DNA from: Ralstonia pickettii DTP0602
Lineage (GTDB): Bacteria > Pseudomonadota > Gammaproteobacteria > Burkholderiales > Burkholderiaceae
Length of the DNA stretch: 64,000 bases
Assembly (NCBI GenBank): GCA_000471925.1
Contig: CP006668.1
Span: 992,001-1,056,000, forward strand
Direction: 5' to 3'
In this document: positions 7,996-17,818 of the stretch, one piece after another
Layout: every line of letters begins with the position of its first letter
Position numbering within the stretch: position 1 is the stretch's first letter
The notes under the pieces: model-generated
Database searches by the model: none
Told to the model about the DNA's origin: nothing
Seen by the model: only the letters and a program-made list of their open reading frames with translations
Program-made: the position numbers and the translations under genes

Positions 7996-9087
7996 CTAGA
8001 AAGTGTGCTTGATGCCGGTCATGATACCGAACTGGTTGGCGCTCGGTTTCGGATTGGAACCGACGGAACCGCCGCTGACTGACATGGCGAGCTGGCCGCC
8101 GTTGTCGATGTAGCCTGCAGTGGCGTATACCGAAGTGCGCTTGCTGAAGCTGTACATGCCGCGTATCGCGAACAGCAGAGACTTGTTGTCGCTGCCGCGA
8201 TACTTCAGGTAGTACATTTGGCCGGCCAGGTTGATCGCCGGGGTGATTTCATGGGACACGCCTGCATAGTACAAGTCACTGATGCGGGTCGGGCTGCCCT
8301 CGTTGTCGCGGCGGATCCAACCGGCGCCCAGCTTGGTGCGTTCGAGGATCATGTAGCCGCCCACCGAGAGGCGGTCATCGGTCAGGTTGCTGTTGGTCAG
8401 GCCCCCGAACGCGCCGGGCCCGCCGCGCAGCGAGTCGTATGCCGTGTGCACGCCCCACCAGTTGGTGGCGTACTGCACCAGTGCCGACCACTCGCGGCAG
8501 GCCTTCTTGTCGGCGGGGCTTTCGCCAGCGCAGTTGGTGCCGGCCGGGCTCGGGCCCACATTGACCGAGTCGCGGCCGAAGCTGTACGTGCCGCCGACAG
8601 TCAGACCACCGAAGGTGCCCTTGTATGCCACGGAGTTGTCAGCCCGCGTGTTGGGCAGGTAGTTGTCGAGCGAGCCCGAGCCATACACGTTCGGGCCCAG
8701 GATGTCGCTGTCCAGCGTGGCCCAGAACAGCATGGTGTACTGGCGTCCGAACGAAACCTGGCCATACTGATTGCTCACGCCGACCATCGCCTGCCGCCCA
8801 AACAGGCGGCCGCCCTGGTTCGAAGTACCAGAGTCCGGCGAAAAGCCCGACTCCAGCCAGAAGATACTCTTCAGGCCGCCGCCCAGGTCTTCTGCTCCGC
8901 GCAGGCCCCAGCGCGAGGGGACGGTCGCGGTGTTGTTGGGCATGCGCACGAGGCCATCGCCATTGGCGCCGACATTGCTCACGTACTCGACGCCGGTATC
9001 CACCACGCCGTAGAGCGTGACTGACTGGGCCAAGGCCAGCAGGGGGGTGACCGCGAGCAGGCCCGCAGCCATTCGTGCAAGTTTCAT
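7996..9087 (-). CDS. Gram-negative outer-membrane porin (Porin_4/OmpC-like family)
   Basis: 363 residues. It has a signal peptide ending in ALAQS, then SVTLYGVVDTGVEYVSN, the start of the first beta strand in Burkholderiales porins. Further family marks are SRWGLRGAEDLGGGLKSIFW, GRLFGRQAMVGVSNQYG, SFGRQYTM in the loop-3 region, and a C-terminal Phe (GIMTGIKHTF), the BAM sorting signal. AAGGAGGAG precedes the start. It is the third gene in a minus-strand run after a hydrolase and a Bug receptor, so it may serve uptake of the same compound through the outer membrane. Confidence 0.95.
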   Translation of the reverse strand: MKLARMAAGLLAVTPLLALAQSVTLYGVVDTGVEYVSNVGANGDGLVRMPNNTATVPSRWGLRGAEDLGGGLKSIFWLESGFSPDSGTSNQGGRLFGRQAMVGVSNQYGQVSFGRQYTMLFWATLDSDILGPNVYGSGSLDNYLPNTRADNSVAYKGTFGGLTVGGTYSFGRDSVNVGPSPAGTNCAGESPADKKACREWSALVQYATNWWGVHTAYDSLRGGPGAFGGLTNSNLTDDRLSVGGYMILERTKLGAGWIRRDNEGSPTRISDLYYAGVSHEITPAINLAGQMYYLKYRGSDNKSLLFAIRGMYSFSKRTSVYATAGYIDNGGQLAMSVSGGSVGSNPKPSANQFGIMTGIKHTF

Positions 9088-9197
9088 CTACTATCTCCTC
9101 CTTCGTTCCGTATTCTTTTAATGGTTCTGGCTCGATTGGGCGCGACTGAGGCTTAGTCGGTTGCGAATTCGAACGTGCAGACTCTTCTGGCAGCCGG

Positions 9198-10184
9198 TCA
9201 ATCGACGCGGATCGCGAACTGTCCGGCCAGCGCCTTGAAGCGGGCATCGTCCTGTACGATCTGGCGCCCGAGGACCGCGCCGGCTCCCCCAACGGGCACG
9301 ACACCCAACAGCGCCAGGCGCTCTTTCACATCGTTCATCTTGAGGATGTCATTGACATGCCGATTCAGCGTGTTGGCGATTTCCGGCGGCAGGTTTTTGG
9401 GACCTAGCAGGCCGAGCCAGGCGGCGACTTCGACGTCCTTGTAGCCTTGCTCGATCAGCGTCGGAAGCTTGGCCACGACTTCCAGCGTTGAACGCTGACG
9501 AGACAGCGTGGCCAGACCTAGCAGCTTGCCGCTTGCGATGTGGCCCGCCGCCGCCCCCGGTGTCGCATAGCCGAAGGTCACATGCCCGCCCAACACGTCG
9601 TTCACCATCGGCGCGACTCCCTTGTATGGCGTGTGAACGATCGCGATGCCTGCCGCATGGTTGAACATTTCGCCGCCGAAATGCATCGGCGATCCGTTGC
9701 CGGGACTACCATAGGTCATTGCGCGCCCCGCCTTGGCCTGAGCCACCAGATCGGGCACGCTTCGGATGCCGGATTTAGTGGCCGTAATGAGCACCAACGG
9801 GATATCGCCGACCATCGCGATAGGCGTGAAGTCTTTGACAGGATCGTACGCTGCGCTTGCAGATACTTTGAGGACGTGTTGCAGCACAGGCAGGGCACTG
9901 GGAGAAAACAGCAATGTGTGGCCATCGGCCGCCGCCTTGGCTACGAACGCGTTGCCGATGGCGCCTCCCGCACCCGGACGGTTTTCCACCACGACCGGTT
10001 GACCCAGCCGCGCGGTCAACTTCTCGGCGAGGATGCGGGCGACTGCGTCCGTGTCGCCGCCTGCGGGGTAGGCGACGACAAGCGTGACAGGACGCGACGG
10101 ATACGCTTGGGCAAAACAGCTGGATGCCAGGGCGAACAGCAAGGCGGCGCAGGCCGCCAAGCGAGAAATAATTGGGCTTTTCAT
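9198..10184 (-). CDS. Tripartite tricarboxylate transporter receptor (Bug family)
   Basis: 328 residues from the ATG at 10184; the frame stays open to a TTG at 10217 but the signal peptide (MKSPIISRLAACAALLFALA, cleavage after SCFAQA) fits the inner start. The Bug signature follows: YPSRPVTLVVAYPAGGDTDA, ENRPGAGGAIGNAFVAKA, and a MTYGSPGNGSPMHFGGEMF segment in the ligand cleft. Bug proteins bind carboxylates or aromatic acids in the periplasm, often without an adjacent permease, as here. The alpha/beta hydrolase lies 44 nt upstream and the porin downstream on the same strand. Confidence 0.93.
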   Translation of the reverse strand: MKSPIISRLAACAALLFALASSCFAQAYPSRPVTLVVAYPAGGDTDAVARILAEKLTARLGQPVVVENRPGAGGAIGNAFVAKAAADGHTLLFSPSALPVLQHVLKVSASAAYDPVKDFTPIAMVGDIPLVLITATKSGIRSVPDLVAQAKAGRAMTYGSPGNGSPMHFGGEMFNHAAGIAIVHTPYKGVAPMVNDVLGGHVTFGYATPGAAAGHIASGKLLGLATLSRQRSTLEVVAKLPTLIEQGYKDVEVAAWLGLLGPKNLPPEIANTLNRHVNDILKMNDVKERLALLGVVPVGGAGAVLGRQIVQDDARFKALAGQFAIRVD

Positions 10185-10228
10185 GATGAATGGTGTGCAA
10201 GTCGACATTGGGTCCAACTGACGAGGTC

Positions 10229-11152
10229 TTAAAGGCTGCGAGGAGCGATTGCCTGCCGTTCAACTTGACGCAGGAAATCTGCGATTGCGTCGCGAACGAG
10301 GTCGGGCTGATCGAGCATTGCAAAGTGACACGAGTCCGCGATCAATCGGACTTCGCAACGCGTCGCGCCGGCCATCATTCTTTCGTAGAACGCCAGCATT
10401 TCCTGCTCGGGCAAGTCTTGCTTGTAGGAGTGCACCGCAGCCAGCACGAGCACGGGCATGCGCAGACCCGCCAGTCCGGGGCGCAGACCTTGCGGAAGCG
10501 TTTCGAGGACGTATGACTCGGTCGCCGCTGGACAGCTCGACGCGGCAAGCTCGGCGAGTTGTCCGCCTTTCGCAGGCTGAGTTGTGCGCGCGAGGATGAA
10601 ATTGCGCATGGCCGATCCAAAGGCCACCGCATCTTCGTTGCGGCCCAGTAGCGTGGCAACTTTGTCGGCCATCCCCGCTCGCTGTTGCCGCGGTGCCTCC
10701 GCCGCGGTGGCGAAGACCGGAAAGCCATCGACCGCGACAATGCCGCCAAAGCTGTCCGGGTGAGCCATCGCGACGTGGAACGCAGTGAAAGCGCCCGAAC
10801 TGTGGCCGACCAGGATCGGCCGCAAAAGATTTTCCTCTTGAACCAGGGACTTCAAGTCGTTGCTCACGCGCTCGATCAACGGACCGGCCGGTGCAGCCCT
10901 TCCGTCGAAGCCGGGCATGGTCACCGCATACACGCGGTGCGCCGGAGCGAAGCGCGGGGCGATCTCGTCCCAGGCCCAGGCGCCGGCGGCCATACCAGGA
11001 ATGAAGATCAGCGCTGCGCCGTGCCCGGCGCGATACTCGATTTCGAGGCTACCGACCTGGAAGACGGCGTCCGGCCTGGGACGCAGGGCTTTCCAATCCT
11101 GCGCATAGAGCGGAGGCGGAGAGGGGGCGAATGGAGAGTCAAGGGTGTTCAT
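10229..11152 (-). CDS. Alpha/beta-fold hydrolase
   Basis: 307 residues with no signal peptide, so cytoplasmic. The nucleophile elbow is GHSSG (116-120, Ser118), preceded by the oxyanion region FIPGMAAGAWAWDEIAP (50-66). The acid and His lie near the end (IADSCHFAMLDQPDLV, with the catalytic His in SCH). It should cleave an ester, lactone or C-C bond of a small molecule. It is first in the hydrolase-Bug-porin run and divergent from the AAA/TPR regulator; the 225-nt gap between them probably holds both promoters. Substrate unknown. Confidence 0.88.
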   Translation of the reverse strand: MNTLDSPFAPSPPPLYAQDWKALRPRPDAVFQVGSLEIEYRAGHGAALIFIPGMAAGAWAWDEIAPRFAPAHRVYAVTMPGFDGRAAPAGPLIERVSNDLKSLVQEENLLRPILVGHSSGAFTAFHVAMAHPDSFGGIVAVDGFPVFATAAEAPRQQRAGMADKVATLLGRNEDAVAFGSAMRNFILARTTQPAKGGQLAELAASSCPAATESYVLETLPQGLRPGLAGLRMPVLVLAAVHSYKQDLPEQEMLAFYERMMAGATRCEVRLIADSCHFAMLDQPDLVRDAIADFLRQVERQAIAPRSL

Positions 11153-11377
11153 TGTCTATGTGATGAAGTATGAGCTTGTCACGCTAGAATGGACTCGCCA
11201 TACTGGGGAGCCGGCCGTGCCGGCAGGCGTGACCAATACTAGGAAGCGCCGCGCCGATAGGTGTGACCAATTGGTGACGAAGGCATGCCGGGGCCCCTGT
11301 GCGGCGGGCGCTTTGACGACAATGCTTGCACCCCGGGGCCGGCGGCCCGCATAGACTTTATTGGAGCGCGGGCGCGC

Positions 11378-14185
11378 ATGAAGCAATTTGGAAACTACCA
11401 ACTCGACCCTGACAACCGCTGCGTCTGGCTGCGTGGGAAACGGGTGGCGCTGACGCCCAAGGCGTTCTCGCTGCTCAGTCTGTTTGTGGAACGCAGCGGC
11501 CAAGTCATTGGCCACAACGAACTGCTCGATGGTGTGTGGCGGCATCAGGTCGTCCAGCCCGAGGTGCTGAAAAAGTACGTGATGGAGCTGCGGCGCGCCC
11601 TGTGCCACGACGGTCCGGGCGCGCCGCAGATCGATAACATCCCGCGTGTGGGCTATCTGTTCACCGCCCCCACCGCGCCACAGGATGCCGTGGATGCGGC
11701 CCATGCGGCGGCATCGCTGCTGATCGGCCGCGACGACTCTTTGGCCACGCTACGAGACGCCCTGGCGCGAGCGCGCGTGGGAACGCCGGGTATCGTCCTC
11801 GTCTGCGGCGAGGCGGGCGTCGGAAAAAGCGCGCTCCTGCGGGCATTCTTCGAGGAGTCGCGCCGGATGGAGGGCACACTTTGCGCCTGGAGTTGTTGTA
11901 CTGAGCAAAACGAGAGCGACGCGCTGCTTCCGTTCCTGGACATGGTGCAGCAACTGTGGAGCGACGCTCATTCCGCGCCGCGGGCACCGGTGGCGGCTGC
12001 TGACCCGGGCTCCGGAATTCCGCTGAAGCTCACCCTGGCGAGCCGCCTCGGGTACCTCGCGGGGTACCAAACAATCGTCCTGTTTATCGACGACGTACAT
12101 TGGGCCGACCCTTCTTCGGTGGAACTCCTGGCCCATCTCAGCGCACAGGCGCAACCCAGGAAGTTGCTCGTGGTGTGTGCCTATCGCGCTTCCGAACTCC
12201 AGCGTCTGCGGCATCCTTTCCACGAGCTGCAATTGCAGCTGCGCGCGCATGGCCATAGTCTGGATTGCCGGCTCGATGCGCTGGCACCCACCGCGATGCG
12301 CACTTATATCAACCTGCTCATGCCGCGCAACAGCTTCGCTCCGGCGTTCTACGACCTGGTCGCGGCCAAGACGGAGGGCAACCCTCTTTTCCTCAACGAT
12401 CTCATCGCGTATCTGCGCGAGCATCGCCACCTTCGGGAAGTGGACGGCTATTGGTCCCACCCGGCAGACCTGGATGGCTTGCGCGACCTCGTGCCTGCAT
12501 CGTCCACGAGTATGGTCGATCTCAAGGTGCGGCTGCTGGACGAAGACGATCGGCATCTGCTGCTCGCGGCCAGCCTGCAGGGTAGCCAGTTCGACACATT
12601 GGTCGTTGCACGGGCCATGCAGAAGGACGCGGTGATCGTCGAGGAACGCATGGTGTCGCTTGCAAACCTGCATGCCTTGATCGCGCCGGTCGCGGAGGTG
12701 GCTTTTCCCGCAGGCAGCGTCTCATTGCGCTTCATGTTTTCGCATGCACTGTACCGGGACGCGCTGCTCCGGCTGCATGGGCCCGCGCGCCGCGCCCTCG
12801 TTGCCCGCCATGTCGCCGAAGCAATGGAATGGGCCTACGCCGCGGGTGCCCACGACATGCACTCCCAGATCGCCGCACTGTACCTGCTGGCCCGCGACCA
12901 TCAGCGCGCTGCCCAGAACTTTTTGTCAGCCGCGCGCGCGAACGCGGCGCTGTTCGCCAACCGGGAGGCGTTCGACCTCGCGCAGCGGGGACTGGAGGCG
13001 CTGCGCCATTCACCCGTGACGCAGGGCCTGGAGCCCCTTGAGACCGATCTGCAGCTCCTCGTTGGCGCAACGCAATCGACCCTGGTCGACTGGCCCAACG
13101 CCATGGCCGACGCAGCTTACCGGCGCGCAGAGGAGCTTTCACGTGCGTCGCGCGATCGCCGGGCCATGATCGGCTCCCTGTATGGCGCCTGGAACGGCTT
13201 GCGCATCCGCGGCGACCTCGTTGGGGCACAGCCGCTGGCGCGCCGACTGCTCGAAGCCGTCACCGAGGAATGCGGCTGGTCGGAGTTGCTCGCACGGCAA
13301 AGCAATGCCATGACCGATCTGTTCATGGGGCGGTACCACAGCGCGCTGCGGCATGGGCGCGCTGGCCTCCGTTCGTCGTCGCCGGACCTCGATCGCGAAA
13401 TCGTAGAGCAGTTCCAACGCTCGGCAGTGGCGTCGCTTTACAGCACGAGCGCCTTGGCCGCTTGGTCGATGGGCTGGACGTGTTATGCGGCCTCGTGGAG
13501 CCAGCGGGGGTTGGACGTGTCGCTGGCGCTGCAGCACCCGGCCAGCATCGCAAGCTCCCTGGGATTCTGTGCGTTCCTGAGCGCGCTGCGCGACTTGCCT
13601 GCAGAGACCTTGGCGATCAAAGCCAGGTTCGACGACTTGCGCGACGATGAGGCGCTGAGCAATTGGCGCGCCATCTTCCGCTGCCTGGCTGGCTGGTCGC
13701 GATATCGCCTGGATGGCGAGTCGCAGGGCATCACGGAAATGACCGCTGGGCTTGACGACCTCGAACGCACGGGCGTCCGGCTTGGCCGAACGTACTTGCA
13801 ATGCCTGCTGGCGCAGGCCCTCTTGAATGTCCGTTCCACACAGGAGGCCATGGCGCTTGCGCGGCAGGCACTGCAGGCTTCGCACCGCAGCGGTGACGTG
13901 CATGGCGCGCCCGAGCTCGCGCGCGTATTGGCGGAAGCCCATGCACAACGGGGCGAATGGCCTGATGCACAGTTGCGTTACCAAGAGGCGATCGATCTGA
14001 CGAGCCATCAAGGCGCCCTGGTATTTCAGGCTCGAGCCTTGGAATCCGCTGCGCGGTTGCCGCATTCCCTGGACCATGCTGCCGCTTGGCAGACCCGTAG
14101 ACCCTGCATCGAGCGCCGACTGCGTACCAAGCACCAAAAGGAGTCCACGCATGCGCAACAGCCCCTCGCCCGAACGGCGGGCTGA
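11378..14185 (+). CDS. Winged-helix transcriptional regulator with AAA ATPase and TPR-like domains
   Basis: 935 residues from the ATG at 11378 (GGAG at 11363-11366). Residues 1-100 are an OmpR/CadC-type DNA-binding domain (LTPKAFSLLSLFVERSGQVI, IDNIPRVGYLF). An ATPase follows with Walker A CGEAGVGKSALL (about 142) and Walker B IVLFIDDVHWADPSS (about 234-248). The rest is alpha-helical and TPR-like, as in MalT/AfsR-type STAND regulators, and probably senses a ligand. It has no membrane segment, unlike CadC. Located between the divergent hydrolase operon and the convergent amidohydrolase, it is likely to regulate one or both. Domain assignment is strong; the ligand is unknown. Confidence 0.9.
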   Translation: MKQFGNYQLDPDNRCVWLRGKRVALTPKAFSLLSLFVERSGQVIGHNELLDGVWRHQVVQPEVLKKYVMELRRALCHDGPGAPQIDNIPRVGYLFTAPTAPQDAVDAAHAAASLLIGRDDSLATLRDALARARVGTPGIVLVCGEAGVGKSALLRAFFEESRRMEGTLCAWSCCTEQNESDALLPFLDMVQQLWSDAHSAPRAPVAAADPGSGIPLKLTLASRLGYLAGYQTIVLFIDDVHWADPSSVELLAHLSAQAQPRKLLVVCAYRASELQRLRHPFHELQLQLRAHGHSLDCRLDALAPTAMRTYINLLMPRNSFAPAFYDLVAAKTEGNPLFLNDLIAYLREHRHLREVDGYWSHPADLDGLRDLVPASSTSMVDLKVRLLDEDDRHLLLAASLQGSQFDTLVVARAMQKDAVIVEERMVSLANLHALIAPVAEVAFPAGSVSLRFMFSHALYRDALLRLHGPARRALVARHVAEAMEWAYAAGAHDMHSQIAALYLLARDHQRAAQNFLSAARANAALFANREAFDLAQRGLEALRHSPVTQGLEPLETDLQLLVGATQSTLVDWPNAMADAAYRRAEELSRASRDRRAMIGSLYGAWNGLRIRGDLVGAQPLARRLLEAVTEECGWSELLARQSNAMTDLFMGRYHSALRHGRAGLRSSSPDLDREIVEQFQRSAVASLYSTSALAAWSMGWTCYAASWSQRGLDVSLALQHPASIASSLGFCAFLSALRDLPAETLAIKARFDDLRDDEALSNWRAIFRCLAGWSRYRLDGESQGITEMTAGLDDLERTGVRLGRTYLQCLLAQALLNVRSTQEAMALARQALQASHRSGDVHGAPELARVLAEAHAQRGEWPDAQLRYQEAIDLTSHQGALVFQARALESAARLPHSLDHAAAWQTRRPCIERRLRTKHQKESTHAQQPLARTAG

Positions 14186-14226
14186 GCGACGGGCCGCGCC
14201 GGCGACCGCCCGCAGAGCGGTGGAGG

Positions 14227-15582
14227 TCAGCGGGCCGCGGCTTGGCTTCGGCGCCACCAGGCCGCGCCGGCGGATATGACCTGGTGTTTGAGGTCCGCGA
14301 CGTCGCAGTTCGTCAGCACCCGGTCCCTCAGGACCCACTTGCCATCGATCATCACGCTGTGCACGTCCGCGCGGGAGCCTGAATACACGAGCGAACGTAC
14401 GACATCGCGGCCCGGATAGTTCCACTCCAGTCCGCCGTTGTCCACAACGACAAGGTCCGCGCGCTTGCCAACTTCCAGGGAGCCGATCTCGTCCTCCCAA
14501 AGCATGGCACGCGCCGCTTCGATGGTCGCCATGTCCAGCGCCTTCGATGCACCGATGAGGTCCGGCCGACGGTGTGATTCGCGGTGGCCGGTCGCGCAGA
14601 CGAACATCTGGCGGAACATGTCCAGCGTTCCGGAGCCAAAGTTGGTGTCGGATCCGATGGCGACGGTGACGCCCTCGTCCATCAGCTGTGGAATCCGCCC
14701 AAGTGTCATGATGCCCCACGCTCCCGTCAGCGCGGCAATCGGGCAATGCGCCACCTTGAGGCCGCTGTTCACCACGGTGGGAATCTCGTCGTCGTCCAGG
14801 AATCCCATGTGCACAGCGCAGACATTCGGTCCCAACAGTCCAAGATCCCGGTAGCGGTCCAGCGAGCGCTTTCCGAAGAGCGCCAGCGAGGCTTCGCGCT
14901 CGAAGGCCGCAGTGGCCGCATGGGTGTGCACGCCGACCTGCTTGACCCGGGCCAAGGCTGCGATTTCGCGGATCAGATCGTCCGAGGCCGTGATCGGCAT
15001 GCGGATGCCGAACCAGGCGCGCAGCCGCCCTTCGTAGCGCCCGTGCCAGCGCTCGACCACCTGCGTAGCAGCGTCCAGCGCTTGCGACGTGGTTTCCAGC
15101 ATCATGCTTGCCTTACCTTGAGGGTTCATATCGCGGGTAGACCGGTTCACGATGCCCCGGATGCCGATGTCCCCTGCTGCGCGTGCAATCGCATCGGGCA
15201 TGTAGCCGCCGGCATCGTTGAAGCAGGTCACGCCACTGCGGATCATCTCTGCGAAGGTGGCCAGCGCGCCAACGTAGGCCTCCTCTTCGGAAATGTGCTG
15301 TTCAAACGGATAGAACACGCGGGTGAGAAGGTCCCCGATCTCCAGGTCGTCACCATGGCCGCCCACCAGGTAGTTGTAGGGATGATGGTGGGCGTCGATC
15401 AGGCCCGGCATCACAATCTTGCCTTGTGCATCGAACTGCTGTGCCTGGGGATGTTCCCGCGCCAGTTGCCCCGACTCGCCCATTGCGGCGATCTGTCCCC
15501 GCTCGACGAGAATGGCGCCATTCTCTAGAACGCGATGCTCGGCGTCTACCGTCACGATGTGTGCATTGATGATGAGAGGCAT
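14227..15582 (-). CDS. Metal-dependent amidohydrolase (cytosine deaminase/chlorohydrolase-like)
   Basis: 451 residues. The metal site shows as GLIDAHHHPYNYL (about 59) with the HxH pair, GVHTHAATA for the later His, and IGSDTNFGSGTLDMF for the conserved Asp region. The C-terminal beta-sandwich returns with EVGKRADLVVVDN, as in the SAH/MTA deaminase, AtzA and guanine deaminase group. It should hydrolyse an amino, chloro or amide group on a small ring compound in the cytoplasm. It ends 41 nt from the end of the AAA/TPR regulator gene, in convergent orientation. The substrate cannot be assigned from sequence alone. Confidence 0.9.
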   Translation of the reverse strand: MPLIINAHIVTVDAEHRVLENGAILVERGQIAAMGESGQLAREHPQAQQFDAQGKIVMPGLIDAHHHPYNYLVGGHGDDLEIGDLLTRVFYPFEQHISEEEAYVGALATFAEMIRSGVTCFNDAGGYMPDAIARAAGDIGIRGIVNRSTRDMNPQGKASMMLETTSQALDAATQVVERWHGRYEGRLRAWFGIRMPITASDDLIREIAALARVKQVGVHTHAATAAFEREASLALFGKRSLDRYRDLGLLGPNVCAVHMGFLDDDEIPTVVNSGLKVAHCPIAALTGAWGIMTLGRIPQLMDEGVTVAIGSDTNFGSGTLDMFRQMFVCATGHRESHRRPDLIGASKALDMATIEAARAMLWEDEIGSLEVGKRADLVVVDNGGLEWNYPGRDVVRSLVYSGSRADVHSVMIDGKWVLRDRVLTNCDVADLKHQVISAGAAWWRRSQAAAR

Positions 15583-17112
15583 GAAAGGAAGTTGCGTGGT
15601 TAGTTCGCGATGAGCCTAAGTTCATGCGCCATGCGGTGTCGTGACCAAAGCGTGACGGTCCGGTGGCGCATGCCGCAGCCCCATGCTTATGCCGGTTTGA
15701 TACTAGCCCCGAGCCGGCGCACTGCGAGGATCGCCGTCGGCAATGCGCTCGGCGAATGCGGCACCATGCGCGCCAAATTGGGGCTAACTCCACTCCCGCT
15801 CGAGGCCAATGAGTCACCTAGAATGCGCGCATAGCTTCGGATCCTTCGGCCAGCAACCTCCATGGGCTGGACGGGCGAAGATTTGCGCCAGTCTCTCATT
15901 CGGGGACAGCGCTACGGCGAAGCAATTTCCACGGGGCAACGGGCTGACGCTGAGCGCATTCGCCTTGGGGCATCGCACTCTGGCTCAAGAAATCCCTGTC
16001 GCGCATGTTACGGAAAAAACCTGCAATTATCATTGACAATGTAGGACTCATCGACCTGGCGTGGGTTGCGTCGGTAGGATTTATGCGCCGGAGAGATGCC
16101 GTGCTGACCTTCCGTAGGTCACGGCAAAAGTATCTCTGTGTCTCGCTTCGCAATTCGAACAACCTGCCGAGTGGGCGAGAACTATGTCCGTCATCCTGAG
16201 CAACTGCCCCCACATCAGCTGCACGGGAATCCAGCTAATTTCGGATTTCCAGTCCAGCGAAAGCGCGCGTAGTCCAGCTTGAGGCGAGTTAAACCAACGG
16301 CCCAGAAACACAATTGATAGACCAGCTTAGGGGGCTTTGACGTCCCACACCGGCTAGCGATTGCTGTAGCAGTGGCGCAAACAGGCGGCGAAATCCGGTA
16401 CGTCTGTACTCCGGAGGCCAAGCGTCTGAAATGAGGTGACCGCTACCAAGGTCGAAATCGACATGACCGACGTAATCGCGCGAGGCAATGAACTGAGAAC
16501 GGCCGGCTACTGCCATTGCGTTGCCGGCATTGCTGGGCAGTAACACTGCTCCCGGGCGACAGGGCACGATAACGGGGCCTTCTCGAGTGGCGTGCCGACA
16601 CGGCAGGCCGAAGTTTAAGGGGTGGTCAGTGACTACCCGAGGTAACCTTCTGCCATCGCTGTCGCAATGGGCGCCAGGGAAGACTTCGTCGCGGCCATTC
16701 GGACCGTCAAGCGGACAAGGCGTGTGTGGCGTGGCCCAGAAGGGGCGGCTCGGTAGGGAACGTGATCGTTTTTGTGGACATGCTCATTCGCAGCGCAATG
16801 CGATCTCACGCAACGTGGGCTCCGCTTTGCTGGGGGCGAAACGGGGCCTGTGTCAAGCCTGCAACTGCGTAGCACCGTCGCACAATATCCTGGCGTAGTG
16901 TCGCTGCCAATTCACCTTCCGCTATCCGGTGTGATTTCCAGATGGGCTCGACAACACCCGACGCCTATCCCACAGCGCCACCGCCATGGCGCATCTCTTA
17001 CGCGAGAGCAGGTCGCAGTGGAGATGGCTTTTGAATCACACGCACTCTTAAAGTGCCAAAGGGTCTACGCAAGGGCATGCGCGCCAGAGCGGTTGAATCG
17101 GTGGCTGCAGTC
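15583..17112. other. Long intergenic zone of decayed sequence
   Basis: No intact gene is supported in these 1.5 kb. It contains a minus-strand copy of the motif found beside the IS903-group element (AATTAGCTGGA near 16231-16241), a short tract shared with the dispersed repeat (AGGGCACGATAACG, 16561-16574, also at 43564-43577), and a degenerate copy of a small gene (16646-16762). It reads as an accumulation zone for old insertions. Confidence 0.5.
16646..16762 (-). pseudogene. Degenerate copy of the 86-residue small protein encoded at 18495-18755
   Basis: Reading the minus strand from about 16762 gives LPSRPFWATPHTPCPLDG, then NGRDEVFPGAHCDSDG. The intact gene 1.9 kb away reads LPNGQYWAVPHAPFPLDG and NGHDEVFPGAHCISDG at the same spacing. 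Beyond this block the similarity stops and the sequence runs into unrelated DNA. It has no start and lacks the C-terminal half, so it is a remnant of a duplication. Confidence 0.65.
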
Positions 17113-17120
17113 GTATATTA

Positions 17121-17139
17121 TATCTATGTTTTGTAGATA
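17121..17139. promoter_or_regulatory. Palindromic operator candidate of the vapBC operon
   Basis: TATCTA (17121-17126) and TAGATA (17134-17139) form a perfect inverted repeat with a 7-nt spacer, inside an AT-rich patch 17 nt before the antitoxin start. VapB antitoxins with an AbrB-type domain normally bind such sites to autorepress the operon. Assignment rests on position and symmetry. Confidence 0.6.
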
Positions 17140-17155
17140 CAAAGCGAGGATGGAA

Positions 17156-17398
17156 ATGGAATTCGCCAAAATCTTCCGCCATGGCGGCTCGCAGGCCGTA
17201 CGGCTGCCCAAGGACTTCCGGTTTGACAGTGCGGAAGTTCGGATCCGTCGGCACGGGGCTGCGGTGATCCTGGAACCTGTCCCGCAAGACTGGGCATGGC
17301 TGACGCCGCTGATCGGACCGGTTGATGCCGATTTCGAGTCGGCAGCGGTCACCCAACCTGCTGGACAGGAGCGTCCTGGACTGGATGTGTTCGAATGA
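17156..17398 (+). CDS. vapB: VapB-type antitoxin (AbrB/MazE-like)
   Basis: 80 residues. The N-terminus MEFAKIFRHGGSQAVRLPKD is the swapped-hairpin DNA-binding domain of VapB antitoxins (AKlF..GgSQAVRLPk.fRF). The C-terminal part should wrap the toxin. Two ATGs lie 6 nt apart; the second is chosen because GAGGA (17146-17150) is at the right distance. The stop overlaps the toxin start (ATGA at 17395-17398), showing translational coupling. It neutralises VapC and represses its own operon. Confidence 0.9.
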   Translation: MEFAKIFRHGGSQAVRLPKDFRFDSAEVRIRRHGAAVILEPVPQDWAWLTPLIGPVDADFESAAVTQPAGQERPGLDVFE

Positions 17399-17793
17399 AA
17401 TATCTGCTCGATGCCAACGCAGTGATTGCAATGCTCAAGGGAGAGCCAACCATGCTAGAACGACTGCGTGCGCATCTGCCGTCCGATTTCGGGCTGCCGT
17501 CAATCGTTGCCCATGAGCTATTCTATGGTGCCTACAAGAGTCAGCGGGCGGCTGCGAACCTGGCACGCATCGAAGCGTTGCAGTTCGAGGTAGTACCGTT
17601 TGATGCCGAGGACGCTCAGCATGCCGGAGAGATTCGCGCGCAGCTGGCGGCCGTGGGTACGCCGATTGGCCCTTATGACGTCTTGATTGCAGGGCAGGCG
17701 AGGGCGCGTAACCTGATTCTCGTGACGCATAATATCCGAGAATTCGCCCGCGTCGCGCAACTGACGGTCGAGGATTGGCATACCGGTCACTGA
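17395..17793 (+). CDS. vapC: VapC-type PIN-domain toxin
   Basis: 132 residues, the normal VapC size. It begins with the PIN signature MKYLLDANAVIAMLKG (first acidic residue D6), has AHELFYGAYKS with the conserved Glu, and ends with GPYDVLIAGQARARNLILVT and HNIREFARV, giving the remaining acidic residues. VapC toxins are Mg-dependent ribonucleases, commonly cutting tRNA or rRNA. It overlaps its antitoxin by 4 nt. All catalytic residues appear present. Confidence 0.93.
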   Translation: MKYLLDANAVIAMLKGEPTMLERLRAHLPSDFGLPSIVAHELFYGAYKSQRAAANLARIEALQFEVVPFDAEDAQHAGEIRAQLAAVGTPIGPYDVLIAGQARARNLILVTHNIREFARVAQLTVEDWHTGH

Positions 17794-17818
17794 CTGTACC
17801 TAAATCGCCGCTGCTCGC

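Noticed and set aside
13139..14746. Long minus-strand open frame opposite the AAA/TPR regulator
   Set aside because: No domain or periodicity; it is open because of high GC on the antisense strand of a real gene.
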